Origin: Sipunculus nudus
Taxonomy: Eukaryota > Annelida > Sipuncula > Golfingiida > Sipunculidae
Assembly: GCA_026874595.1 (NCBI GenBank)
Contig: CM049311.1
Span: 41,607,676-41,671,675 of the forward strand
DNA length: 64,000 nucleotides
Direction: 5' to 3'
Shown piece by piece: positions 1 through 11,336 of this stretch. The notes under the pieces were generated by a model. It saw only the letters and a list, made by a program, of their open reading frames with translations. It was not told the origin of the DNA and made no database searches. The position numbers and the translations under genes are program-made. The stretch's first letter is position 1, and each line of letters begins with the position of its first letter.

Positions 1-1215
1 CTTCTTTTAACACAGTCTCAGCACTTTTGGCAAAGGTGTCCAGAGGGTGGAGTGCACAGAAAAAATTGTTCCATGTGTCACCAGACTTGTCAATGGCTTG
101 TTTCAGAATGTCATTTGTTTTCTTGTTTACAATGTGTCTATCTGTCATTGTGTTGGACACATTCTGTAGTATGCTGGAGTTTTTAACATCTGTTTTATCC
201 ACTGATGCTATGGCTTAAGCATATGATTGTGCGCTACCACTTGGTATCTGTTCCATCCTGAGTGTGTATGTGTTATCCCTTGTGGATACCTGTATTTCTG
301 CAAAGTGCTGTTTCTGTTAGGTTGTTCCATCACATTTGAGTGTTGTATGTGTAGCGCTTTTCAGTTCCTCTTTAGCATGTAAATGCGATACTGTTCCCAT
401 CTCTCGCACAATCCTTGAACATGTTGATGGATCAGGCAGATCTTGGACTCCCATCCTAGTCAATTTCCCCACAATAAATTTGATGACAGGTGCCATGTTT
501 TATACACTTACTTGTTTCTGTGCACAGAAGTATATCACCTGAAGAATTGTACTGCTGTAAGTCCTCCCATCTAATTATGTTTTGATCACTGTTCCACTGG
601 CTTCAGCTAGCAAGTCATGTAACTTATCTTTCTCATATTCCAATTCAGTGACATCTGACTTTAGACGAATGTTCTGTTCATGGATTGTAGTGTCTGGTTT
701 GCCAAAAACTTTCACAACATGACATGCCAACAGATTTTTGTATTTTGGATTTATAATACCTATGTATACAGCGTTTCTGGACTGTAATCCGTTTTAGTCG
801 ATCACTGAGAGTTTTGAACTTTTGCACGTTTTATTTCATTGCAGGCTGCTCCGTAAACTTGAGATCTGAGATACTTTGCGTTTTAATTTCTGATTTTCAT
901 ATCTCAGTTGATACTGTATTACCTTCAACTTAAGTTCTGAAAAAGTTCTATTTAGCTGTTTTACTTTCTTCTCAAGGGTTATCACATGAGTGGACTTTTC
1001 AGTAATTACAGTCTGTGCTGCCAAAGTTTCTTTGACCAAATCAGAATTTAGCTTTTTAAATTTTGCTGTTTCCTCAAACTGACCATCTGTAATAGGCTTC
1101 TTTAAACCAGACTATGGTGGGACAAATTCTGATTGCAAAAATTCTGCCAGTTTCTCTGCATCCCTCTTATTTTTCCCAAGCTTAGCTCTCTGTGATTTCA
1201 GTCTTGATATGCAAA
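1..1215 (-). pseudogene. Decayed transposase-like gene, C-terminal end beyond the window
   Basis: Read on the minus strand, one reading frame runs for about 400 codons from near 1215 to the window edge, broken by seven in-frame stops but no frameshift. The first part (about 1200-840) is lysine- and glutamate-rich and heptad-like, so probably a coiled coil. Further on are the segments CDGTT, then GTVSHLHAKEELKSATH just before it, then TMTDRHIVNKK and NNFFCALHPLDTF. This order (an Asp-Gly-Thr motif, a glycine/serine-rich stretch, a TMSDR-like motif, an F-x-C-x-L-H motif) is what I recall from large families of uncharacterised transposase-like proteins in cnidarians, molluscs and fish. I cannot name the superfamily. 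The stops indicate a dead copy. The short plus-strand open frames here are shadows. The gene identity is inferred; the long conserved-looking frame is seen directly. Confidence 0.6.
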
Positions 1216-2736
1216 TGTATACTTAACAGTATTTCCTACAAACGGGCTTCCAACTGTCACATGAATTATATGGAGTCCGCAAATGATTAATCAAACTGAG
1301 CTCAATCACTTTACAAAATGATCACTACTTCGCGTATAGGTACGATCACTTGACATAGATGGCAACTCATGTAACTACCAGCTGTTTCAAGTTAACCCAC
1401 CAGGCGGCGATATCGGCGGGCTGAAAAGGGACAAGCAGCTGCACGGGAGTTAGAAGAAGACTTTATAAAAAATAACTGCCTATTATCAGATAACTTTTAT
1501 TTGCATAATAGGTAATAAATATAGGAAAGTAAAGGCGCGTTAAAATATATACGACCGGAAATGGTCCTAGCTAGCGTGCCCTCGATCAGGCCCTGTTTGG
1601 TACGCGCGGTCACCCATCCAAAAACTAACCGGGGTCGTTTAAACTTAACTAAGATGACAGCTCCAACTGTGTCACAGTTGTTCCACCGCGTGTGCTTTCC
1701 CACACATTGTAAATATTATTGCTAAAGATCCCATGTGAATTGCACACGAGGCACGTGTGTACCAGGAATGGTACACGAGTTTGCTTCGTCAAGGACACCC
1801 ATTTTGATCTTGAACGCTTTATCATGTTATATATATTATGAAAAACGCATCTTTGTATCTTCAAAAATTTTTATTGGAAACAAGTTTGATGTGGATGCTC
1901 AATGTTATAAGAATCTAGTCAGATACAAACTGCGGTGCCCGTGAGAAACGGAGGCATTTCACCTTAACATCGTCGACAGAAAACATTGTTGGCCGTCGCG
2001 AAATTAGAGTCATTTTAGAAATTATGCTTTCAAAATATTTTTGAAATAAGAGAAATAAGAGGGATCGCCAAATTGGAATAAATACGGTATTTCAATATAA
2101 CTGTTGTAATGTAAATAAAAGTTTTGAAAGCACCTATAAAATATTTTATACTGTAATATAGTCTTATATGATACACCTTAACTGGAGCAGTGGAGGTAGT
2201 TTATTTGACAACAACTACGTTGTTTGTACACAAAGTGTTAATAATATAAAATGATAACATCAGTCTTATATACCAGAAACAAATGATTATTTAGTAACAG
2301 AGTTATATCTTAATAAAAAAGATGGGCATGATCAACAATGGCATTATGATTATTTTTGCCCACTGACACTGTCATAGTGTCAAGTACAGGAGGTGAAGTG
2401 TCCCACAGAGATCCATACACTATCCGTCACAGAACTGTCAAAGACCAAGCTGTTACCTAATACTCAACTGTCATGCTGGCGGCATACAGCAGATGAAACC
2501 ACAACCTGATAGTTACTTGACTGTGAAACCACACAGACCAAAAAAACTCATTTTTTTGCACCTGCGCCGACATAGATTGCTATGTTTACAAATCTGATGC
2601 GTTCTTTGTACCACATCTGACAAAATTCTATCAGTCTCAACAATGTATCACTTACACAACTTTGCTTAAATCAACTTTGAAAAGTTTAGACCACTATTTC
2701 GGTATCAAAATATTTAGATAACTTGAAAAAACTTAC
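1216..2736. other. Unique non-coding sequence
   Basis: I recognise no member of the window's repeat families here. The part around 1390-1700 is richer in CpG than the flanks. Open frames are short, overlapping and unconvincing. It may be the intron of the decayed minus-strand gene if the exon proposed at 2737-2930 belongs to it. Confidence 0.4.
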
Positions 2737-2930
2737 CATCACAAGTTCGTCTTGACGTTTTCTTTCAAGCGGTAAACAGGAAATTGAAATCCGAGCATGC
2801 GCAAAAGCACTATATACCGCGCAAAACAGGTACTGCAAGCAAGGCGCCGGTCACAAATCCTTATGGCCAACAGGCGTGACATGCGTGAGTGGCGCCGTCT
2901 GCCGGAAATGCAAGTCTCTACTAATACAAA
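2737..2930 (-). promoter_or_regulatory. Candidate minus-strand promoter and first exon ending in ATG|GTAAGT
   Basis: On the minus strand this CpG-containing stretch has a GCGCATGC element (NRF1-like) near 2795-2802 and a TATATA box near 2811-2816. About 75-80 bases further on, an ATG at 2739-2737 is followed at once by GTAAGT, a perfect splice donor. That is how a short first exon with its start codon at the donor would look. It points toward the decayed gene at 1-1215 and could be its promoter. The left edge of a repeat at 2930 truncates anything upstream. No transcript evidence is available, and the motifs are short enough to arise by chance. Confidence 0.3.
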
Positions 2931-3003
2931 CATGTGTTTATTATTTTCCAGCCTCAGCAGAATTGGAGATCAGGCTTTGTATATGCAGAAGTGTTGTTAA
3001 TCC

Positions 3004-3018
3004 CGCCCCCCCCCCCCT
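3004..3018 (+). repeat. C-rich tract in K0
   Basis: A run of Cs interrupted by one T, at the position where the sister K segments carry longer C-runs (44285-44306). Confidence 0.7.
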
Positions 3019-6000
3019 CCCCCGGCTGTCATTGATTCCTGTGCACTGGGACATTAGTTTTTAATGCAAATGTGTAAAATTTATATAATAAAAAAAAATA
3101 ATAGGATTAGAAAAATTAAGATCATATTGAAACATATCCTTGCCTTAGGAGAAATGGAACATAAAGTGATCAGCTCTGTCCATCATATCTCCATTATCAT
3201 TAAATATATATATTAATTATGAAATTTTTCCTATAAGCACTGTTGAAATAACTTTTATATGCTGTATGTGTTTTGAAATAAGCTATTTAAGTATGAAATT
3301 TGAAACACCCCCCCCATGCAAACCTAACCCATCAAGTGTTATGTAGTAATTGTATCGCCAAACAAAGTCTGGAGATACTATGGTTTAGGCACGGTTGCGC
3401 CACCGCCGCCGCAGAGATTTCGTTTGGACGCCATAACTCAAAAAATATTTCACGGATCTTTACCAAACTTGACATTTGCAAAGATATGGGTGAGAGGATG
3501 AAGCCTATTTAAAATGGGGTCATGACCTTTACTAGGAGAGTGACCTTGACCTTGAATATGTCCATTTTGGGGGAAAATCACACAAAGAAATCATCAAGAA
3601 ATCTTGCATGAATTGATCCAAAAATCAACTTGACCCAAGATCAAGTGTTGTCATATACCGGAAACTGGTGGCGCCACTTGTTATCCTTTTCTTGTTTTTT
3701 CCTTTTCTTTCATATTATGCATATACATAGACATGTGTTATGGGATGATGTATTTTTAAATTGGGGTCATGACCTTTCCTATGAGAGTGGCTTTGACCTT
3801 GAATATTGCCATATATGGTGAAAATCACACAAAATCATAAATTTCTCATTAAGGGATGCATGGATTGGTCCAAAAGTCAAATTGACCAAAGATCTTGGAT
3901 AGCTTTGTCTTTTGCGGAAGACAGGTGGCACCACCACCTGTGTCTGTCTTGTTTTCGTGCCTTTTGATACCCAATGATTGCCACTTGACAGTACTGTGAG
4001 CATTAAAAATCTAAAACTTATGGACAGATTGGGCTGAAATTGTGCATCCATAGATCTTGCACTCCTCAATCTTTTACTTAAGACTGGTGGCGCCATCTGC
4101 AATCGTTTTGCCATGGCTTCCATCTGTACATGTGCTTTGGGTGAAAAATATCCATATCTCCGGAGTGGATTAAGGTATTTGTCTGATATTTTGTATGTCC
4201 ATCCATCTTTGAAAGTTTTCTGGTACACCAGACAGGTGGCGCCACCTACCTTCCCGTTTATGTAGAATAAATCAATGCCCTTTTCTGAGGAGTGATTTGC
4301 CCTATTGGCCTAAAATTATGCCTATCCATAGATCTTGCACTCCTCCATCTTTTACTCAAGACTGGTGGTGCCATTCGCAATCACTTTGCTGTGGCATCCA
4401 TCTGTAAATGTGCTTTTGGTGAAAATTGATTATAACTCTGGAGTGGTTCAAGGTATTGGTCTGATATTTGTCATGTCCATCCATCTTTGAAAGTTTTCTC
4501 GTAAACCAGACAGGTGGCCCCACCTACCTTCCCATTTTTGTAGAATAAATTGATGCCCTTTTCTGTGGAGTGATTTGCCCTATTTGCCTTAAAATGTGCA
4601 TATACATAGATCTTTGACTGCTCCATCTTGTACATAAGACTGGTGATGCCATCTGCAATTGTTTTGCCGTTGCGTCCATTTGTACATGTGCTTTTGGTGA
4701 AAATTGCTTTTACCTCCGGAGTTTTTCAAGCTATTTGTCTGAAATTTGGCATGTCCATTCATCGTGAAAAATTTTCTCGTAGACCAGACAGATGGCGCCA
4801 CCTACCTTCCCTTTTTTAGCGAACCTGTTAGCTTATGCGATGGTGTGGCGTCGTCCAACGTCTGTTGGCCATCGTCTGTATGTTAACCCATACTATCTTG
4901 AAAACAGCAAGACATAGCATCACGAAATTTTATGCAAAAAATTAGTCATCTGAAAAACTCTATCGGATATTGCTTATTTTTAAGTTAACTGCATTTTCTT
5001 AGATTTTATAGGGAAAAAGCTAAAAAAGCTTTAAAAATCTTCTTCTCCAAAACTGTTCAGCCAAATTGTCCAATATTTCACAAAAATGATTTCTTGAACA
5101 ATCTCTCTCAAGTTTGTTCGAATGGTGTAAGTTCGGTGATTTTTGGCCAAGTTACAGGAAGTTGAACTTAGGCATCTGTCCAAAAATGCATACTAAAATT
5201 ACAATCTCAGAAACGGCTGGAGCTACCATCACCAAATTTTATGCCAATGTTGGTCACATGAGTCATATCTGAAATTGAGATATTGGTGGCGCCACCTGCA
5301 TCAGCCTTTTTTGTACAGGGGTCATCTGTGCCCGTATCATACTGACGGCTACAAAAAACTTCTTCTCTGAAACCATATGGCCAAATTGTTTAATATCCCA
5401 CAGAAATGATCCTAGGGTAGTGCTTTCTGAAATTTGTTCAATTGGTCTCAGTTCAGTGACTTTTGGCTGAGTTATGGGAAGCTGAATTTAGTCATATGCC
5501 ATAACAGTCCATTTTAGCTCAGTGGCTACAAAGATCTTCTTCTCAAAAACCACTGGGCCAAATTCTTAAATCTCACACATTAATTATCCTCAGATGTTGA
5601 TAATTTAAGTTTGTTCAAATGGTTTTGGATCAGTGCTTTTTGGCTGAGTTTTCGGAAGCTTAACTTAGCCATTTTGCTGTATTTTCCTATATGAGTTATA
5701 AACCTGCAAAACGTTTTTTGACTGACGCCACTGAAGCCAGTTTGTTTAATATTTTACAAGATAATCCCCTGAATAATTCTTATAATATTTGTCTTTTATG
5801 GTTCCAAAGAATGAATTTTGGCTGAATTATGGAGATTGAATTGAGTCATTTTACCATATATGTTAGCTGTGTGATGCTGTTACATCTAGCCTGGCACCAG
5901 TTTATTGGCATCTATTACAACAGCAATGAGACATTTAGATTTCAGGTAATCTTTGGTTAATATCGACAAGAATGTTTTTTAAAAGCTTTTAAAAAAATTA

Positions 6001-6219
6001 GATTTATGATTTAAATTTTTCATCATACCAGGCAATGTTACAATCATGGATATTCAGCTCTCTGTGGCTAAATAAAGACAACTCTAAATGGATTATAAAT
6101 TATTGGTATCCATACTCAACTTAATTCAAGATTTTGCCATCAGTGTGATGTTTCTGTATTATAATTTTGCATTCAGTATGTATCTGTAATAATTTTACAT
6201 AAATTCCTGATTTCTTTTT

Positions 6220-8852
6220 AGCTCAGCTGACTATAAGTCATCTGAGCTATAGTCGTGGTCCATTGTCCGTCGTCCGTCCGTCTGTCCGTCCGTCCGTCCG
6301 TCCGTCTGTCCGTCCGTAGATGTGGCACGTTTTGAAACCGTAAAACCTAGGAATCCAAAATCCGGCATAAAGTTAGATGTCCCCAAGATCTCCTACCAAG
6401 CCGAAAACTGGGTCTTTTCGACTTCGTTCCTTTGAGAAATTAAGGAAAAACCTCAATTTTTCATTAAAAACCTATTTTCACACTTCAGGACTGCCTAATA
6501 TCAAAACCACTCATCTGTTTTTCCTCATATTTACCATAAATATTCCTCTATATAGTTCCTATGTACATTCAAGAAAATATGTCTGTATTATATAATTTAA
6601 AAAAGTTATGGACCCAAACATAATGCATTTTGTAAAAAATCAGGAAAGATATTTGATCACTTAACACAAAACATGTTAAAGCTATGGACCTTTTTTCCAG
6701 TAATATAACTTTAATTAATCAAAATTAAATTGTATACCCAAAATTAGATGAAAATCTTTTAAATTTTTTAAAATATTAATATAAATAAAAAATTGGTACC
6801 TTAAATTTTGCCCAACTTTGACCATGGCACGTTTTTTTCCTGTAAGTACTGTGGATTTAATTTTCACAGCATGTTTTTGTTACCTTTTCAACTGTTAACA
6901 CCAAAAATTTTAAACCAGTTGATCAAAAACTGTAGATTTTATTCAAGTTTTCAAGCACCATGTAACATATTGTATACATCAAGCTAGTGTTATGCAGTTT
7001 GCAAGAGCTCAGCTCCCCAGCTTCAGCTCTTAGTTCCTTAAATTCGGCATACAGCTAGATGTCTCCAAAATCCCCTACCATGCCAACAATTTGGTCACTA
7101 GGACTTAATACCTTCAAGATATTAATGAAAAACCTCATTTTTCCATTAAAAACCCATTGTTACACTTCAAGACTGCCTAATATCAAAACCACTGATCTGA
7201 CTTTAATCATAAATAATATACATATTTTTCATTCTCTATGCACATGCCAGAATGATGTCAGTATTGCGTAATTGTTTTAAGTTATGGGCCCAAACATAAT
7301 GCACTTTGTAAAAAATCAAGAAATATATTTACTCCCTTAACAAGGGGATTGCTGAAGCTAGAGATTTTTTGTCAGGGATGTAACATTATTTAATCAAGAT
7401 TCAATTGAATACCCAAAATTAGTTATGAATTTTTCAAATTTTATAAGTTATTAGTATAAATGTAAAATTAGTAACTTAAATTTTGCCCAACTTTGACCAT
7501 GGCACGTTTGTTTCCTGTGAGCACTGTTGATATAATTTTCATATCATGCACACATAAGGATTTCAGCTTTTTAGTTTAGAAAGCTGAAAGAAATTTGCCA
7601 AATATTGTAGCTTTTATTAATGTTTTTTATGAGACCCTGTCAGACTTTGGCTCTCTCCAGCCCCTCTTGAGTCACCTGTATGTTGACCTTGTTGAACTTT
7701 CAGCAAATAATGCATGCTTGAGGCGAGGCATACAGGGAATCCAGGCAGCTTATGGCCAGCCACAGTTGATCCAGGTGTCCAACCCAACTCATCTAGTAGT
7801 TTTAACCAACTACATACAATAAACAATAAATTAATAAATTTTTATTGGTTTTTAATAAAAAATTAATGAAAAATAGAAAAGGAATTTGTTAGTTTATTAT
7901 AACAGGATATTAACTTGCAGTTACTGATGATAAAAGAATCTTGTATCGATGGGTAGAATGTCACGTATTCCAAATAACACCATGCAGTCACCTGTGGCAT
8001 TTTTCAGTTCAATTTTAATGATAAAGAAGTAAATCATATCATTCATTACTAATCATTAGGGATCATATGATGGAAATTAATGATAGACAAAGATGCAGTT
8101 GATAATATTAATCTAGATTCCTACTGTGTCTAGTGTGTACATTGATGTGAAATTAGTCCAAAATGAATTTATTACAGTTATTTTTTAATATAAATAAAAG
8201 CCATAAAACCAGGTACTTATGATCGTTATTTAAATGTGTGAATTTTGTATATTCTGGATTCTCAACATCATTGTTTGGTGAAAACTGAATAAATACCAGA
8301 CATGGTGCGAATACTTTGTAATTGTATTTAAATATGAATATGATTATGTACTCCATTATAAAATTTCTTGCATTAAGAATGGGAATTCAGGTAAAAATGA
8401 AAGTATATGAATACCAGTGCAAATACTTTCAAAATGTATTCATGAATGCATTCATGAATAAATTCTTTAATATTATTTTAATAATCATTTCAGTTATATT
8501 TCATTTTAAAAAATCATATGATTCTCTTATTTTTTTTAATTAAAATTATATTTGGGACAATATTTGTAATTTTTTTAATTAATAGTTAAACCCTTATATT
8601 ATATATTCTGCTTATAAGTTATATTGCCAAGTCAAAATCTGTGTGACAGTAGTACTCCATTTGTTAATAAAATAAATGAAATCAATCCTCTTCCCTGTCT
8701 CCAAAAGTACTATCAAAATCATACATAAGATAAACAACAACTCATATTACAGCTTATATTTATTACCACACAAAACCAGCATGTGCCTCATTTCTAAATA
8801 ATATTTTTTTATCATATATAACAGCTGAGCGTCGTGACCCATAGGTCCCTTG
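6220..8852 (+). mobile_element. A1: complete A-family element, 2,633 bp
   Basis: The left end is TAGCTCAG...CTGAGCTA, an 8 bp stem hairpin, followed by a (GTCC)n-rich tract (about 6259-6317). The right end is CAGCTGAG (inverse of the start), then GACCCATAGGTC, then CCTTG and TTT. The core is two or three diverged units of about 700-900 bp. Each unit ends with a 'ttgaccatggcac' landmark and a T-run. It is nearly collinear with A2 and A4. Open frames of about 72 codons recur in these copies but look like chance features of a young repeat. Confidence 0.8.
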
Positions 8853-9039
8853 TTTTATAAAAATCAGCTGAAAAGCATTTTGTATAGGGAAAATTAATTT
8901 CAAAGTTATTTCAAGTAGGGACCACTTTTGTGCACAGATGGCAGTACTTGGTTTACCATTGGCAGATTGCTAGTGCATTGATGTTGGCCATTAGCCAAGA
9001 TGATGTCAGCTCTATAAATAGTTTTGGCACAGTGTCAGG

Positions 9040-9300
9040 TTTGGAAGAAGTGCAGCCAGGTATAGGTCAAGAGTTCACTCAGTGCAGTAGCTGCCTTCTA
9101 TTTATAGCTTTGGCAGCCTGCTCACTGCATCAGATTTGGCACCAGTGTTCAGCCTGGATCTATTTATAGCTTTTGCGGACTGCCAACTGTGTCAGATTAT
9201 GCTACAGGTCAAGAGTTCACTCAGTGCAGCCAGGTACAGGTCAAAAGTTCACTCAGTCTAGCCAGGTGCAGGTCAAGAGTTCACTCAGTGCAGTAGCTTG
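9040..9300 (+). repeat. Short tandem motif array in E1
   Basis: A 'caggtcaagagttcactcag' unit recurs at roughly 30-120 bp spacing, four or more times, with intervening copies of a 'ctatttatagctttgg' block. The same array is at 25985-26310 in E2, so it is a fixed part of the E core. Confidence 0.6.
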
Positions 9301-10066
9301 AGGCAGCAATTTGTCACAGTTCACTTGGGGGCAGCTGCCTTACTCACCTAAGCCTGGCCAGCCTAGTGCATCAAACTCAAGGGAAATTATGTATTGGCCT
9401 GATATTTAGACCTGTCTATGCGTCTTTGATGGCTTTCCCGTTTACAAGACAGGTGTTGCCACCTACATTGACTTTTGCACAGTGTATATGCCTGCTTATT
9501 TCTACAGAGGAATTTGATACATCAGCCTGAAATTTGGCATGTTTACACATATCGGGTTGCTTTATCATGTCAAGACTTGTGGCGCCACCTACAATAATTT
9601 TTGCACAGTGTATGTCCCTTCTTATTTCACGGGAGGGGTTTGACATATCAGTCTGACATTTGGCATATGTATATATCTCTTCGTTGTATACAAGACTGGT
9701 GGTGCCAGCTACAATCATTTTTGTGCTGTGTGAACCCATGCCAGAATTTCAGCAGTGATGTTTTTGTAAGTGTTTCTTGTTCAAAGTGTTTAGTACTTGC
9801 ATTGTTCATATACATGTTATACATGTTCTTGAAAAGTAATGGTCCAGCATTGAAGCATTATAACTGGTGTAATCCCATTGCACAGGTTCGCATTAGGCCT
9901 GTAGGCCTTGTAGTATAAATTTTTCCCCTTTTCATGAGAGTGATTCTCTGTATTGGCCCCCATATTTGGTGAAAAATATTGTTTCTCAAGTTGATAGATG
10001 TTTCATAGTTGCTTGCCAGCTGTCAGTATATGCTGCTGAAGATGGGGGGGAATATTCTTAAAGGGG

Positions 10067-10074
10067 GGGGGGGA
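10067..10074 (+). repeat. G-run in the F tail
   Basis: A run of Gs just upstream of the F1 terminal hairpin. The matching position in F2 (about 62741-62750) also has a G-run, so it is a conserved but length-variable part of the F 3' end. Confidence 0.7.
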
Positions 10075-11115
10075 TTAATTGTCTGGTGATACTCTGGCAC
10101 CTGCGGTGCCAAGAAATATCTAGTTGTTATTGTTTTCACTGTATCTCCTTAATTGTAATGTTGTTTCCACTCCAATATACAAAAACTTTCCTTAAAAAGG
10201 TAATTCAAGGTGTAATCCAGAAGATGCCATGTTGTGTTAATGTAGCATTTTTAAAGAAATCAGTATTCTCTTAAATGATTTTAACAAATATAATTAAACC
10301 CATCAGTATGCTTAAATTTATAAAATATGAAGCACATTATGGATAAATAAAGACACAATTTAAAATTGTGAAATCTAAATCAAGTATTATTTTATTAGAA
10401 ATTTATTGTTTTGCAGATTTGAAAGATATTTTTGTGGTAAAAAATAAATAAACATTTGTATGCATGATGTGGTGTTATCTGACAAGATTGAGAATTATGA
10501 TGATGCAATTGAGAATTACCAATCAACTTTTATATTTATGTATATATGATATATATGTTATATTGGAAATGTATTGAAATATAAAAAATTGATGTGATAA
10601 AAAAAAATTAGGATCTAATACAAACATTTGTTCATTATTTTCCTGCCTCAGCAGAATTGGAGATCAGGCTTTGTTTGCCCTGTATGTATGTTTTTAAATA
10701 GTTATATTTCAACTGTATATATTTCAAAAAATAAAAAAAATACATATATATTTAAAAATATATATTATATAAAAAAATTGATTCAATTGAACAAATGTGT
10801 AAACTACTGAAATGTCAACAGTTAATTTAAAAGCCAACTAATGATCATGGTAATAGTACAGATCATTTGTTCACAAACTGCTCACATGCTTCAGTTTCAA
10901 CATTAGGAAACACATGGTCAGGTCACAAAATATTATTTGCAACAATTTCTTGCTCATCAATACAAATCAATCATATAAACCAACCATGGCCTATATTACC
11001 TCTTCCTCTTACACTTTATCTCCATTTGATATTATTTAGATTTTTACCTTCAAGGTCAACTTCAGCTGAGCACAGTAACCCATGGGTTCCTTGTTTAAGG
11101 GTGCACCTCAATATC

Positions 11116-11153
11116 TGGGGTTACTATAGCATCTCCAGTGCCAGAAATGTCTA
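11116..11153 (+). mobile_element. F0: degenerate F-type right end
   Basis: The block reads like an aged copy of the F1/F2 3' end: CTGGGGTTACTATAGCATCT, then AGTGCC, then GAAATGTCTAA. The matching left end is not in view. It lies about 110 bp upstream of the parvin exon, so it marks the last element before native intron sequence. Confidence 0.45.
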
Positions 11154-11265
11154 ACCAATCTTCAGTTGTTAATTTTGCCAAGATACAGGTATGTATGTGA
11201 ACAGAAGAAATGATGTCAGATTAGAGGTGGAAGTACTCACAGCATAGCATTTGTTGTTGTTTCAG

Positions 11266-11336
11266 CTGAAAATGAAGAATACACTATGCTGGACCCAACT
11301 TGTAAGGATGATGCCAAGCTGCAAGAGCTGACCAAG
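11266..11336 (+). CDS. parvin: Parvin, internal exon at the start of CH1
   Basis: The exon is 71 nt. A pyrimidine-rich acceptor ending in TTTCAG precedes it and GTACAA follows it. It opens with two bases of a split codon and then encodes 23 residues, including ENEEYTMLDPTCKDDAKLQEL. This matches the conserved parvin segment just before and into the first calponin-homology domain. Parvins are cytoplasmic adaptors that bind integrin-linked kinase and PINCH at integrin adhesions and link them to actin. The exon ends on a codon boundary (phase 0), and the next exon at 50594 resumes in phase with the expected residues. The N-terminal exon(s) are not seen in this window. The intron between the two exons is 39,257 bp and filled with mobile elements. 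Identification rests on family knowledge and on the two exons matching in order. Confidence 0.9.

Larger units (their letters stand above)
4818..9910 (+). mobile_element. E1: Helitron-like element, with A1 nested inside
   Basis: The left end AGCGAACCTGTTAGC (4818) is matched inverted by CACAGGTTCGC (9881-9891). A 3' hairpin AGGCCTGTAGGCCT follows and the copy closes in CCTTG at 9910. The insertion site is a T-run in the F1 core: the uninterrupted version is visible in neighbouring F1 units near 4248 and 4541. The core is diverged tandem units with a GGTGGCGCCACC palindrome at 5285. A1 interrupts it at 6219. E2 (23418-33527) is a second, larger copy. Confidence 0.75.
3352..10123 (+). mobile_element. 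F1: Helitron-like non-autonomous element, with E1 nested inside
   Basis: The left end GTATCGCCAAAC (3352-3363) is matched inverted by GTCTGGTGATAC (10081-10092) near the right end. The 3' end has a GGCACC-TGC-GGTGCC hairpin (10097-10111) and closes in CTAG at 10123, followed by TT. The core (about 3400-4817) is a tandem array of roughly 285 bp units, each with two GGTGGCGCCACC-type palindromes (3668, 4083, 4233, 4790 and degenerate ones between). E1 splits the core at 4817; the core resumes at about 9911. F2 at 59618-62800 is a second member with the same ends and a different core. No Rep/helicase coding is seen. Confidence 0.7.
2930..11093 (+). repeat. K0: A-related repeat, split by F1
   Basis: The pieces 2930-3351 and 10124-11093 match the K segments at 34195-35420 and 44010-45260 (shared landmarks: the 'cagcagaattggagatcaggctttg' block given here only by position 2948-2972, 10651-10675, and a C-run). 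F1 interrupts it. The right end at 11063-11093 is an A-type tail, CAGCTGAG then AACCCATGGGTT then CCTTG. The left end is truncated at 2930. Confidence 0.6.

Noticed and set aside
1497-1944. Overlapping open frames on both strands
   Set aside because: Short, mutually overlapping and without domains.
3779-4228. The longest open frame of the window, 149 codons on the minus strand
   Set aside because: It is read through the tandem F1 core; the sister units are closed in the same frame.
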